Below, one piece after another: positions 31,796 to 40,196 of a stretch of DNA of 64,000 nt; positions within the stretch are counted from its first letter, which is position 1, and each line of letters starts with the position of its first letter. The notes below the pieces were generated by a model. The model saw nothing but the letters and a program-made list of their open reading frames with translations, made no database searches and was not told the origin of the DNA. The DNA comes from Streptomyces sp. WMMB303 (GTDB lineage: Bacteria; Actinomycetota; Actinomycetes; Streptomycetales; Streptomycetaceae). Location: NCBI RefSeq assembly GCF_029351045.1, contig NZ_JARKIN010000001.1, forward strand, positions 5,549,001-5,613,000. Direction: 5' to 3'. Made by a program: the position numbers and the translations under genes.

Positions 31796-32914
31796 TCACC
31801 GTGAGTCCACCAGCGCGTACTTCGCCGAGAGCACCGTCGCACGCCCGTGCTGCGGCAGGTGGGCGAGCGCCTGGCCGTGGAAGGTGCTGACCACACAGTC
31901 GCGCGGTGTCGCGTCGTAGACGGCTTCCTCGTCGGAGGGGGTGATCTGGTAGCCGGGTTCGGTGACACGCAGCCGCTGTTCGTGTGCCAGGGGCACGACC
32001 GCGAGCACTCCCCCTCCGGCGGTACGCAGTGCATAGCTCTCGCTGTGGCTGGGCCGCGACGGCAGGAAGCGTCTTCGGGCACGCTCCGGGCCCAGTTCGT
32101 CGTCGCGGTGGCGGTAGGTGCGGCGTGCTTCCTCGGTCACGGCGTTGGACGCGAGTGCCGCCGCCTCGCCGGTACCGCCGGTGCGCCACAGGTCCTCGTA
32201 CGTCTCGGGGACATCGTGCGGGCGCAGGGGGCCGCTTCTGGTGAGGATCCCGGCCTCCGCCGCGAGGCCGGAGCGGGCCCTGGCGATCCGGGGCAGGGGC
32301 CCGTCCTGGAGAGGCAGCGCGGCGTGCAGCCGCCAGGCGGCCACAGCGCTGCCGGAGCTGTCGCCCGCCTCTCCTGCGGTGGCTTCCGGGCGCTCGTCCG
32401 TCCCGTTCCTGGCGAAGACCAGCACGGTGTTCTGCGGTTCGGGGGAGGTGCGGGTGGCTGTCACCATGAACCAGCGGCCTCCCGCGGGGATGTGGAACTC
32501 GGGCTTGCGGAAGCTGGTCGGGCGGGCGAACGCGGCGCGTTCGGTGCGCGGCAGTGCGTCGTACTGCTCGTATCCGGCCGTCGCACGTTCCAGCACGTTT
32601 CCGGCTGCGACGTGGGCCAGCAGGGCGGCGTCCCGCTTCCGGTCGGCGCGGGTCGCGACGCGCTCGTAGTGGTCGAGGATCCGGCGAGCCTGTACGGCGG
32701 TCACGGGGGCGCGCGGATTCGATGGTGCGCCGGTTCGGGTGTCACCGCCGCGTACGTCGCGATCGCCGGGCCCGGAACCGTCATCTCCGGTGAGGTGCCC
32801 TCCGGTGCAGCCCGCGGTGGGTGCGGCGAGGAGGACCACGGCCAGGACAGTGGCGGCGGTGGTCCGGAGGCGTTGGGACAGCCGCCGCATGGGCGGACGG
32901 CAGCAGGCACACAT
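31796..32914 (-). CDS. Secreted lipoprotein, function unknown
   Basis: 372 residues from ATG at 32914 (GGGAG seven bases upstream). Signal peptide with hydrophobic core TVLAVVLLAAP and lipobox TAGC, so Cys36 should be lipidated and the protein anchored outside the membrane. The mature region has no domain I recognise; it begins Gly/Asp-rich and contains VQARRILDHYERVATRADRK and a C-terminal segment with paired aromatic strands. Convergent with ilvE; no obvious operon partner. Confidence 0.8.
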   Translation of the reverse strand: MCACCRPPMRRLSQRLRTTAATVLAVVLLAAPTAGCTGGHLTGDDGSGPGDRDVRGGDTRTGAPSNPRAPVTAVQARRILDHYERVATRADRKRDAALLAHVAAGNVLERATAGYEQYDALPRTERAAFARPTSFRKPEFHIPAGGRWFMVTATRTSPEPQNTVLVFARNGTDERPEATAGEAGDSSGSAVAAWRLHAALPLQDGPLPRIARARSGLAAEAGILTRSGPLRPHDVPETYEDLWRTGGTGEAAALASNAVTEEARRTYRHRDDELGPERARRRFLPSRPSHSESYALRTAGGGVLAVVPLAHEQRLRVTEPGYQITPSDEEAVYDATPRDCVVSTFHGQALAHLPQHGRATVLSAKYALVDSR

Positions 32915-33300
32915 GGCGGAACTCCCGGTGCGGTTCCGAGGGGCGGTCACGGTCCGGGGGGCCGGGAGGAGACGGGTGCCGAGGCCCCGGACCTTCCGGT
33001 CCACGTTCCGGCAGGATGCCTCAACGGCCACGTCGGCTCAGCGGATCGGGCGAATTCGACCATGACGGCCGACCTGGCACGGCCCTCGTGGCCGGTATCG
33101 TTCGGCGGACTCCGCACTCCAGTGCTCTACTGCCCTTGCGGGGACATGACAGGCGCCCGCGCGATTTCTGCGACCACGGTGTGCATGCGGCTACGGAGTG
33201 AGCACGCTGCTCCCGAGGCAGGCATGTCGACCTCGGTGTGTCGGGCGCCGCCTCCGGCGCCACGAAGCCCGCGGCAGTCCGCTGCTCGGCTCCGGACCTT

Positions 33301-34236
33301 TCAGTGCCCGGTCTGCCCCGCACCCCTGTGGTGACGGTGGCCCGGCCCGTGCCGGTGCTCGCGATCCGCTCTGACGACAGCCACCGGACAGTACGCGTGG
33401 TGGAGCACCGCCTGGCTGACCGACCCGAGCAGCAGCCCCGTGAAGCCGCCCCGGCCGCGGGCTCCCACGACCAGCAGTTGCGCCTCCTCGCTGGCTGCGA
33501 TCAGCGCCTGCCGGGTGTACTCCTGGACGAGCCGCGGTGTCACCCGGACATCTGGGTGCTGCTCGCGCCGGGCGCTGATGGCGGTCGTCAGCACGCGCTC
33601 CTCCTCGGCGCGGTAGAGGTCCACGTCGTAGTAGGTGGGCACCTGGATGCTCGGTCCCGCCGCGACGGGTCCGGTCCAGGCGTTCCAGTTGTGCAGTGCG
33701 ACGAGTTCGGCACCGCGCAGCGAGGCCTCTTCGAAGGCCCAGCCGACGGCCGCGTCGCCCACCTCGGAGCCGTCCACTCCGAGCACTATTGGCCCGGCGG
33801 GGTGCTTCCTGCCGCGGGTGACCAGCACAGGGCACTCGGCGTGCGCGGTGAGGTAGACGGCGACGGAGCCCACCAGCAGTCCGGTGAAGCCGCCGAGGCC
33901 GCGGTCTCCGACGACGACGAGGTCGGCGTCGCGCGACTCGGTGGCGAGCACGGAGAGCGGCTCCCCCGCGATGACCGCGTGGCTGACCTCGACGGTCGGC
34001 TGGGAACTCGTCGCGCGCGCGGCGGCCTCCTCCGCGGTGCGGTGGGCGAGGTTGCGCAGCCCGCCCTCGGGCGGACCCATGGCGGACGGGCCGAGCGGGA
34101 CCTTCATCGTCGGCCAGACGAACGCGTGCACCACGTGCAGCGAGCCGCCGCGGAGCTTCGCCTCGCGGGCGGCGACGTCGACGGCTTCCAGGCTCGACGG
34201 AGAACCGTCGACACCGACCACAACGGTCCCGCTCAC
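33301..34236 (-). CDS. Universal stress protein, two tandem Usp domains
   Basis: 311 residues, GTG at 34236 with GGGAG six bases upstream. Two complete Usp domains (about 1-145 and 155-295). Each starts with the ATP-site Asp (VVVGVDGSPSSLEA; IVLGVDGSEVGDAA) and ends with the nucleotide-binding G-x2-G-x9-G-S pattern (GDRGLGGFTGLLVGSVA; GARGRGGFTGLLLGSVS). A His/Arg-rich tail follows. Such two-domain proteins occur widely in Streptomyces and respond to stress; the specific role is unknown. Confidence 0.92.
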   Translation of the reverse strand: MSGTVVVGVDGSPSSLEAVDVAAREAKLRGGSLHVVHAFVWPTMKVPLGPSAMGPPEGGLRNLAHRTAEEAAARATSSQPTVEVSHAVIAGEPLSVLATESRDADLVVVGDRGLGGFTGLLVGSVAVYLTAHAECPVLVTRGRKHPAGPIVLGVDGSEVGDAAVGWAFEEASLRGAELVALHNWNAWTGPVAAGPSIQVPTYYDVDLYRAEEERVLTTAISARREQHPDVRVTPRLVQEYTRQALIAASEEAQLLVVGARGRGGFTGLLLGSVSQAVLHHAYCPVAVVRADREHRHGPGHRHHRGAGQTGH

Positions 34237-34261
34237 GGCGGCGCTCCCTTCCGGGGCTCAC

Positions 34262-34605
34262 CCGCCGCGCTGCGCAGCCATGGTCGGGTGCGTCCCTCCT
34301 GCGTCACTCCAGACATACCGCTCGCAGCCCTGGGCAGCAGCGCCAGAGGGCCCGAATGGGGCGGACCGGTCCGGGGAGAGCATGCGCGGCCCCGCACAGG
34401 GCCGGGGCCACGAACCAGGAGCCGGAAGAGGTCGGATCAGAGCCGGCCCGAAGGGCGGACGGGAGGCCGGAACGATCGGTTCCCGGCGAGGTCCCCGGCC
34501 GGGGTCAGTGGCCCCTTCCGGGCCGGGAAGCGGCCGGCGGTCCCCATCGCGGTACGGCAGGCCGCGAATCGGCGGCAGCCGGCGGTGGGGAGGCGCCGTC
34601 GAGGG
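34262..34605. other. Gap between Usp and chaplin genes
   Basis: About 340 bases without a supported gene; contains the promoter side of the Usp gene on the reverse strand. Nothing distinctive seen. Confidence 0.4.
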
Positions 34606-34845
34606 TCAGCGGCTGACGCCGCGGTTTCCGAAAGCGGGGTTCAGCACGCCGACGACGTCGATGGTGTTGCCCACGACCTGCACCGGGACGGATACGGGCA
34701 CCTGAATGACGTTGCCCGAGACCACACCGGGCGAACCGGTCGCGGCGCCGGTGGCACCCGCGTCCGCGAAGGCGGAGCCGGAGGCGGCACCCACTGCCAT
34801 TCCGGCGCAGGTGAGAACCAGGGCGGCCTTCTTCGGGGTCTTCAT
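34606..34845 (-). CDS. Short chaplin lacking cysteines (ChpE-like)
   Basis: 79 residues, ATG at 34845 with GGAGG upstream. Sec signal peptide (cleavage expected near SAFA-DAGA, about 27) and one chaplin domain: SPGVVSGNVIQVPVSVPVQV, then VGNTIDVVGVLNPAFGN. The two domain cysteines found in most chaplins are absent (Val and Arg in their places; the only Cys is in the signal peptide), as in ChpE. Chaplins are secreted amyloid-forming surfactants that coat aerial hyphae and spores. It is divergent from the first rodlin gene. Confidence 0.9.
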   Translation of the reverse strand: MKTPKKAALVLTCAGMAVGAASGSAFADAGATGAATGSPGVVSGNVIQVPVSVPVQVVGNTIDVVGVLNPAFGNRGVSR

Positions 34846-35212
34846 GTGCGTTCCTCCACAGGGTTGTTCACGGCCCCGACTTGGCGCCGCGGACTGGTGA
34901 ACGCGGCGGTACCGGCGGGGGCACGGGCGGGAGGCCCCCGTCCACCGATCGGCCGACGACGTGGCCGAGTCGCCCCCCGTGCCGTGCCGGGCGAGCGGGC
35001 TGTAGCTGCGAGCCGAGCGGGCACAGCAGGCGAACGGCCGGTCGAACAGATCGGGCGGACAGGCCAGGCGAACAGTCCGGGCCGATGAAACGAGTATCGG
35101 ATCTGCGCAGGTCAGAGAGTCGTCGTCCGGGTGAACCTGCGCAACCAACCCCGAGCGGCCGAGTTGTCCAGTGCGCTCCGCGTCTGAGCTCCACATCAGG
35201 ATTGGACTATCA

Positions 35213-35614
35213 ATGATCAAGAACGCGTTGGCCACGGCCGCCGCTGCCACCGCCGTCGTCGGTGTCGCCGCCCCGCAGGCCATGGCCGTCGGCAACGACC
35301 ACGGCACCACGACCGTGAACGGCAACGGCGCGTCCCAGATGTACGGCAACTCGGCCACCTACGGGAACTGGAGCCCCCAGTTCGCCCTCATCCAGGGCTC
35401 GCTGAACAAGCCCTGCATCGGCCTGCCGCTGAAGGGCAACGTCGGCTCCCTCGTGGGCCTGGTGAACGTCGCCGTCCAGGACCTCAACGTCCTGTCGAAC
35501 CCGCAGAACCAGCAGTGCGTCGAGAACTCCACCCAGGCCAAGGGTGACGAGCCGCTCTCGCACGTCCTGAACGACATCCCCCTCCTCTCCGGAAACGGTG
35601 CCGGCAACCGCTGA
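35213..35614 (+). CDS. rdlA: Rodlin
   Basis: 133 residues, ATG at 35213. Signal peptide ending about MAVGND (PQAMA-VGND), mature region with the rodlin pattern NGNGASQMYGNSATYGNWSP, SLVGLVNVAVQDLNVLSNPQ and the C-terminal LLSGNGAGNR. Two Cys residues (CIGLP, CVEN). Rodlins organise chaplin fibrils into the rodlet layer of aerial structures. The symbol is used for family membership; assignment to rdlA or rdlB is arbitrary. Confidence 0.92.
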   Translation: MIKNALATAAAATAVVGVAAPQAMAVGNDHGTTTVNGNGASQMYGNSATYGNWSPQFALIQGSLNKPCIGLPLKGNVGSLVGLVNVAVQDLNVLSNPQNQQCVENSTQAKGDEPLSHVLNDIPLLSGNGAGNR

Positions 35615-35654
35615 GGCGGTTCCGACCGCGACCGGAGCGGAACGCGGGCAACAG

Positions 35655-35679
35655 GCCCGGGGCGCAGTGCGCCCCGGGC
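35655..35679 (+). terminator. Hairpin after the first rodlin gene
   Basis: Perfect 11-bp stem GCCCGGGGCGC/GCGCCCCGGGC with a three-base loop followed by TTTGC, 40 bases past the rodlin stop. Confidence 0.75.
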
Positions 35680-36074
35680 TTTGCGCTGTTACCAGGCCCT
35701 TTTCAGCCTTTCCTCGAGCATGCGAATCCCTGAGCGGGCCGAAAGCACCGACCTCCCCCGGCGGCACGGAGACGCGCACTGCGGGGCGGCGACCGGGAGG
35801 CGTGCCCTCCGGAGACAGGATCCGGGGATCAACAGCCCGGTCTGTGACCGGAATCGGCGCTCACGGCAGCGGGTGGCGTCGGAAACACATGCGCCCAGGC
35901 CGGTCGCACAATTAGACCGTCCGGGGGATAAGGGGCGGAATTCTGCATAACTCGTGTCGTACGGAACGCGGCATCGTTACGAATGGCAGCAGCGGAGTTG
36001 CGGGCGATGAGCCAGCACTCGTGGACATACGAAATCCGTGGTCCAACGAAACCCGCTTGAGAAAGGACTCCCAC

Positions 36075-36311
36075 GTGAAGTACACGAAGGTCGCGACCGT
36101 CGCCGCCGGCACGCTGATGGCCCTTGGCACCGCCGCCGCTCCGGCCCTCGCCGACTCCGGCGCCCAGGGTGGGGCCGCGAACTCGCCCGGCGTCATCTCG
36201 GGCAACGTCATCCAGGTTCCGGTCCACGTTCCGGTCCAGGTCTGTGGCAACACCATCGACGTCATCGGGCTGCTCAACCCGGCGTTCGGCAACACCTGCG
36301 TCGCCGACTGA
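36075..36311 (+). CDS. Short chaplin (single domain, two cysteines)
   Basis: 78 residues, GTG at 36075 preceded by AAAGGA. Signal peptide (cleavage near ALA-DSGA, about 27) and one chaplin domain with both cysteines (57 and 75) for the intramolecular disulfide: VQVCGNTIDVIGLLNPAFGN then TCVAD. Typical of the ChpD-H class, which assemble without covalent anchoring. Confidence 0.93.
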   Translation: MKYTKVATVAAGTLMALGTAAAPALADSGAQGGAANSPGVISGNVIQVPVHVPVQVCGNTIDVIGLLNPAFGNTCVAD

Positions 36312-36473
36312 CACTCCCCGCCCTCGTGAGCGGGAACCAGTTCGGACCGGCTCCGGTGCGTGGGGCGTGAGCCCGCGCGCCGGAGCCGTCCGGTCTCCTG
36401 AGACGCGGACGGAGACTGCGGGCCTTCCGCACCGTCCGCGCCTTCCGCACCAGAATGAGAGCAGGAAGAGACC

Positions 36474-37064
36474 ATGCGAAAGGTCTTGAGCAAGAGCCTC
36501 CTGACCGCTGCCGCGACGACGGGGGTACTCGCCGGAGCCGCCGGGTACGCACAGGCCGACGCGGGAGCCGGCGGTGGCGCCGCCGACTCCCCCGGGGTGC
36601 TGTCCGGGAATGCGGTGCAGGCCCCGGTGCACGTACCGGCCAGCGTCTGCGGCAACACCGTGGATGTCATCGGTGTACTGAACCCCGCGTTCGGCAACAG
36701 CTGCGCCAACGGACACCACGAGACGGTGACCCCGCATCACCCGCCGCGGGCCGAGCCTCCGCGGCAGACCGAGGAGGAACCGCCGGAGCGCCCCGAGGGA
36801 CGCACCCCGGACAAGCCCGCGGAGCCCGAGGAGAAGCCGGCCGAGGAGCCCGTCGAGGAGCGTGCTCCCGAGCAGCCGGAGATGCCCGAGGCCCCCGTCC
36901 AGGAAGCCGCCGTCGAGACCCCGGTGACGCCGCAGAGCGACGAGGCGCCCCAGGCGCTGGCGGAGACCGGCTCGGAGAGCGCCTGGACCGTCGGGGCCCT
37001 CGGTGCCGCCGCGCTGCTGGGCGGCACGGTGCTCTACCGCCGCTCGACAAGCCGCCGCGCCTGA
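36474..37064 (+). CDS. Cell-wall-anchored chaplin with a single chaplin domain
   Basis: 196 residues, ATG at 36474. Order: signal peptide (1-28), one chaplin domain (about 30-78, Cys59 and Cys77), a Pro/Glu-rich spacer (about 80-160), sortase motif LAETG (162-166), membrane helix (about 171-188) and RRSTSRRA tail. Long chaplins ChpA-C of S. coelicolor carry two chaplin domains before the LAxTG signal; here the second is missing, the spacer instead being hydrophilic. A class E-type sortase should link it to peptidoglycan. Confidence 0.92.
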   Translation: MRKVLSKSLLTAAATTGVLAGAAGYAQADAGAGGGAADSPGVLSGNAVQAPVHVPASVCGNTVDVIGVLNPAFGNSCANGHHETVTPHHPPRAEPPRQTEEEPPERPEGRTPDKPAEPEEKPAEEPVEERAPEQPEMPEAPVQEAAVETPVTPQSDEAPQALAETGSESAWTVGALGAAALLGGTVLYRRSTSRRA

Positions 37065-37123
37065 GCGGACCGTGTCCGCACGCGTTCGCACCTCGGCAAC
37101 TGCGGGGCGAAGGCGACGCGAAG

Positions 37124-37160
37124 GAATCGCGGAACAGTCCTCGGGGCTGTTCCGCGATTC
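37124..37160 (+). terminator. Hairpin after the anchored chaplin gene
   Basis: Perfect 14-bp stem GAATCGCGGAACAG/CTGTTCCGCGATTC with a nine-base loop, 60 bases past the stop codon. Confidence 0.75.
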
Positions 37161-37279
37161 TGTCTGCGGCTTTACGCGGGTCGGTGCGCGCCGCTCGCAG
37201 ACACAGGGTTTCTCCCCGGCGGCCCCGTTCCCGGAGCTCCGCCGGAAAGCCGAAAACCTACCGGGAGAAGAAACACCCC

Positions 37280-37558
37280 ATGAAGTACACCAAGACCGCC
37301 ACCGCCGTCGTGGGTTCGGTGCTGGCGCTGGGCGCCGCGACGCCCGCTTCCGCCGACGCGCCCCCGGTGGGCCCGAATTTCAGCCTCAACGGCGCTCTCG
37401 ACAAGGCACTCGCGAGCGGTGAGCTTCTCACCTATCCCCCGATCGGCGTCAAAGGTCCGCAGGTGGATGCCCTCGTGAATACCGTCGAGGAGACGACGAA
37501 GAACGGGGAGCTGACCAGCGACCAGAACCTGCTCGGCGGTCTACCGCTACTCGGGTGA
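37280..37558 (+). CDS. Small secreted protein of unknown function in the chaplin-rodlin cluster
   Basis: 92 residues, ATG at 37280. Signal peptide MKYTKTATAVVGSVLALGAA (cleaved near ASADA), almost identical in its first residues to the upstream chaplin (VKYTKVATV). The mature part, APPVGPNFSLNGALDKALAS, ...GPQVDALVNTVEETTKNGEL, ends LLGGLPLLG, with no chaplin or rodlin motif and no Cys. Its position between a chaplin and a rodlin suggests a surface role. Length and C-terminal leucine-rich end recall rodlin termini (LLSGNG) only weakly. Confidence 0.75.
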   Translation: MKYTKTATAVVGSVLALGAATPASADAPPVGPNFSLNGALDKALASGELLTYPPIGVKGPQVDALVNTVEETTKNGELTSDQNLLGGLPLLG

Positions 37559-37705
37559 CCGGTACCGCCTGGCGAACGGATTTCCTCGTCACGAGGGATT
37601 CCGGGGATTCACCATTCAGGTGAAAAAGAACAACTCATGAAGCGGAAGACAGTTGAACCCGACGTCCCAGACTTCCGCACTCTTCGAAGAGGAACGGTAA
37701 TACCC

Positions 37706-38116
37706 ATGATGAAGAAGGCTCTGTCCACCGCTACGGTGGCCGTTTCGCTCGTCGGCGTCTCCGCGCTGGCCGCCCCGCAGGCGCTGGCCGTCGGCAACGA
37801 CACCGGCACCACCTCGGTGAACGGGAACGGCGCCGACCAGAGCTTCGGCAACGCCGCCACCTACGGCAACGGCAGCCCGCAGTTCCAGGCCGTCCAGGGC
37901 ACCCTGAACAAGCTCTGCGTCGGCCTGCCGGCGAAGGTCAACGTCGGTTCGCTGGTGGGCCTGATCAACGTGGCCGTCCAGGACATCAACGTCCTGCACA
38001 ACCCGCAGAACCAGCAGTGCTCGGACAACTCGACCCAGGCCAAGGGCGACGACTCGCTGTCGCACATCCTGGACGACATCCCGGTCCTGTCCGGGAACGG
38101 CGAAGGCAACCGCTGA
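37706..38116 (+). CDS. rdlB: Rodlin
   Basis: 136 residues from the first of two adjacent ATGs (37706, 37709). Signal peptide (cleavage near QALA-VGND) and rodlin body NGNGADQSFGNAATYGNGSP, SLVGLINVAVQDINVLHNPQ, C terminus VLSGNGEGNR. A close paralogue of the rodlin at 35213. Rodlin pairs, each with different polymerising ability, are normal in Streptomyces. Followed by a strong terminator. Confidence 0.93.
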   Translation: MMKKALSTATVAVSLVGVSALAAPQALAVGNDTGTTSVNGNGADQSFGNAATYGNGSPQFQAVQGTLNKLCVGLPAKVNVGSLVGLINVAVQDINVLHNPQNQQCSDNSTQAKGDDSLSHILDDIPVLSGNGEGNR

Positions 38117-38180
38117 CCCACCGGGCCACCGGCCCGACCGCGGTCCGCGTCCGACGGATCCGCACGGAGAAGTTCCGTAC

Positions 38181-38219
38181 ATGAAGAAGCCACCGGCATC
38201 CAGCCGGTGGCTTCTTCAT
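38181..38219. terminator. 17-bp bidirectional hairpin terminator
   Basis: ATGAAGAAGCCACCGGC (38181-38197) and GCCGGTGGCTTCTTCAT (38203-38219) pair perfectly around a five-base loop, between two convergent genes. Works for the rodlin gene and, reversed, for the gene at 38257. Confidence 0.9.
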
Positions 38220-38256
38220 CTGGGGCCGCCGCTGCGCGGCATTTGCGGCGCCCCGC

Positions 38257-38742
38257 TCAGCGCGGCAGCGCGTCGATCACGCCGTTGGCGACCGGACCGA
38301 CGAGCGGGAGTTCACCCAGGGAGGCACCGCGGGCGAGCGGGCCGGTCAGCGCGGCGGTGCTCACCGCGCGGAAGTCGGCGACCTGGGTGCCCACGGCATT
38401 GTCCAGGGGGTCCGTACCCGTGTTGGCCAGCGGGTCGAGTTGGAGGCCGGTGACCGTCTCCAGGGTCCTGGCGAGGGCGATTCCGGTGCCGCGCACCGTT
38501 TCCCTGGCCGGCGCCGCGAGACCCTCGGCAGCGGATCGGGCCGCCACGGCGCCGCCCCTGCCCGCCGCGTCGAGGTCCTCGGCCACACCGCTCTTCTCGG
38601 CCGTGCCGCCGTGTTCCGCCGCCATCGCCGCCTGGCCGCCGGAACCGAGCGCGGCGGCTCCGAGGACCGTCGCGAGAAGTCCGGCCCGCAACAGGACGCG
38701 CTGTGAGGGGGCCCTGTGACGGGCAGGTCGGGAGTTCAGCAT
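38257..38742 (-). CDS. Secreted protein of unknown function
   Basis: 161 residues, ATG at 38742. Arg-rich n-region (MLNSRPARHRAPSQRVLLRA) and hydrophobic core GLLATVLGAAALGSG ending near AMA-AEHGG, a Sec (possibly Tat-like) signal. The mature part is Ala/Gly/Leu-rich with repeated small helices and the segment LPLVGPVANGVIDALPR at the end. No domain recognised. Weak ribosome-binding site. Convergent with the rodlin gene. Confidence 0.75.
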   Translation of the reverse strand: MLNSRPARHRAPSQRVLLRAGLLATVLGAAALGSGGQAAMAAEHGGTAEKSGVAEDLDAAGRGGAVAARSAAEGLAAPARETVRGTGIALARTLETVTGLQLDPLANTGTDPLDNAVGTQVADFRAVSTAALTGPLARGASLGELPLVGPVANGVIDALPR

Positions 38743-38993
38743 GTGTCACCACCGAGTACGAGTCGTACGGAAAACGGGACCACAAAGTGTCACCGTGCGG
38801 CTCCACACAGTAGTCGACCGTTTCCGCAGGGCTCCACTCCGGCGGAGCCACGGCCGGGGTACCGGCGTCAGCGCGCCGATGACGCACAGGCGAGCGACCC
38901 TGCCCCCGGCGGCGTACTCACGGACCGGAGGGTGGTCATTGCGGGTGATTCGGGTTCCGTCCGGCTCCCCCGTCGCCGCTAGGGTGCCGGTCC

Positions 38994-39488
38994 ATGACCT
39001 CCCCCCATGCCGCCCCGGGCGGCATCCAGCAGCAGCAGTTCGGCACCCTGACCGTGATCGGCTGGGCGGGCGAGTACGAGGACGGACGGGACATGGCCTT
39101 CCTGCTCGCCTACTCGCTCGGCGACGGCACGGACGGCCCGCAGGCGGTTTCCCGTGCGATGCGGCAGCTCGCCCAGGAGGTCGGACTGCCGGTGGGTGAG
39201 GTGGTGAACGCCGCCGAGAACCGGAACTTCCCGGTGACCCTGCTCGTCGAGGGCGGGCAGGCCGTACTGCGGATGCCGAAGCTGACGGCGCAATACGTGG
39301 CACCGCCCCAGTGGCTCACAGCGGCACAGGAGCGTGGACTCGTCTACTTCATGCTCGCGAGCACTCCCTGGCCACAAGCACGCCCGGGTGTCGAGATCGG
39401 CGAGCAGGCCCTGCGGGAGTTCGTCAGCGAGGAGATGATGTCCACCGCCGCCCACTGCATGCTGCCCGTGCGGGGGTTGGCGGGCTGA
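38994..39488 (+). CDS. DUF5949-family protein
   Basis: 164 residues, ATG at 38994. Soluble alpha/beta protein: FGTLTVIGWAGEYEDGRDMA, AMRQLAQEVGLPVGEVVN and QAVLRMPKLTAQYVAPPQWL fit the Streptomyces-specific DUF5949, function unknown. TAGGGT lies eight bases before the start, so it may have a very short or no leader; AGGG within it could also serve as a weak Shine-Dalgarno. Confidence 0.85.
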   Translation: MTSPHAAPGGIQQQQFGTLTVIGWAGEYEDGRDMAFLLAYSLGDGTDGPQAVSRAMRQLAQEVGLPVGEVVNAAENRNFPVTLLVEGGQAVLRMPKLTAQYVAPPQWLTAAQERGLVYFMLASTPWPQARPGVEIGEQALREFVSEEMMSTAAHCMLPVRGLAG

Positions 39489-39564
39489 ACCCCGCCGCCC
39501 GGTCGCGCTCGCGTGACCGGGCGGCGAGCGAGGGACGAACGGCCGGCGGACGGCGGAGCACCAG

Positions 39565-40110
39565 TCAGGCGCACGCCTCCAGCTCGGGGTCGACAGGGGC
39601 ACCTGTGAGCCTGTTGGCCAGGGTGGAGAGGGTGTACGCGCCGATCCCCAGGACGACCTCCAGCGCCTGCTCCGGCGTGTAGCCGTGTGCGGCGAAGGTC
39701 TTCAGCGCCTCCTCTCCGACATCCCCCGCCCGGTCCAGCACCCGCAGGGTGAACACCCGCACGGCCTCGAGGCGTTCGTCGGGGAGCGGACGGGCTTCGC
39801 GCAAGGCAGCGATCAACGCCTCGTCCGCCTGCAGGGCGCGCAGCTTGCGGGTGTGCATGGCGACGCAGACGTGGCACCTATTGCGGGTAGCGACGGTGAA
39901 GACGACGGTCTCGCGCGCCTGCGGGTCCAGGCTGGTGGCTTCGAAGGCGGCACTGATCCGCATGAACGCCTCAAGGGTGTGCGGCGAGGCGGCGAGGCGC
40001 GCCACCGCAGCGGGCAGGAATCCGAGGCGCTGCCGGGTGGATTCCATGATGCGGCGTGAACCGTTCGGCGCCGACTGCGGGGTGAGATCCGGGAAGGTCG
40101 CTTCGGGCAC
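39565..40110 (-). CDS. Carboxymuconolactone decarboxylase / AhpD-like peroxidase-related protein
   Basis: 181 residues, GTG at 40110 with GGAGAGG eight bases upstream. CMD fold with redox CxxC plus the charge relay of AhpD-type enzymes: ETVVFTVATRNRCHVCVAMH (about 95-114). Probably a peroxide-reducing or disulfide-exchange enzyme. It is divergent from a MarR regulator gene 87 bases away with palindromic sites between, a layout typical of MarR-controlled redox defence. Confidence 0.9.
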   Translation of the reverse strand: MPEATFPDLTPQSAPNGSRRIMESTRQRLGFLPAAVARLAASPHTLEAFMRISAAFEATSLDPQARETVVFTVATRNRCHVCVAMHTRKLRALQADEALIAALREARPLPDERLEAVRVFTLRVLDRAGDVGEEALKTFAAHGYTPEQALEVVLGIGAYTLSTLANRLTGAPVDPELEACA

Positions 40111-40134
40111 GGCGGGCCCCTCTCCTAGAATGGT

Positions 40135-40174
40135 CAACGTGGTTGTCGAAAAAAAGGTAAACCAGGTTGTCGAA
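40135..40174. promoter_or_regulatory. Putative MarR operators between AhpD-like and marR genes
   Basis: Two short palindromes, CAAC-GTG-GTTG (40135-40145) and AACC-A-GGTT (40160-40168), each inside a direct repeat GGTTGTCGAA (40141-40150 and 40165-40174, 24 bases apart). An A-rich run separates them. Spacing of about two helical turns and the divergent arrangement suit autoregulation by the MarR protein. Confidence 0.6.
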
Positions 40175-40196
40175 TCTGTCGAGTGCGGGGCCCGTC

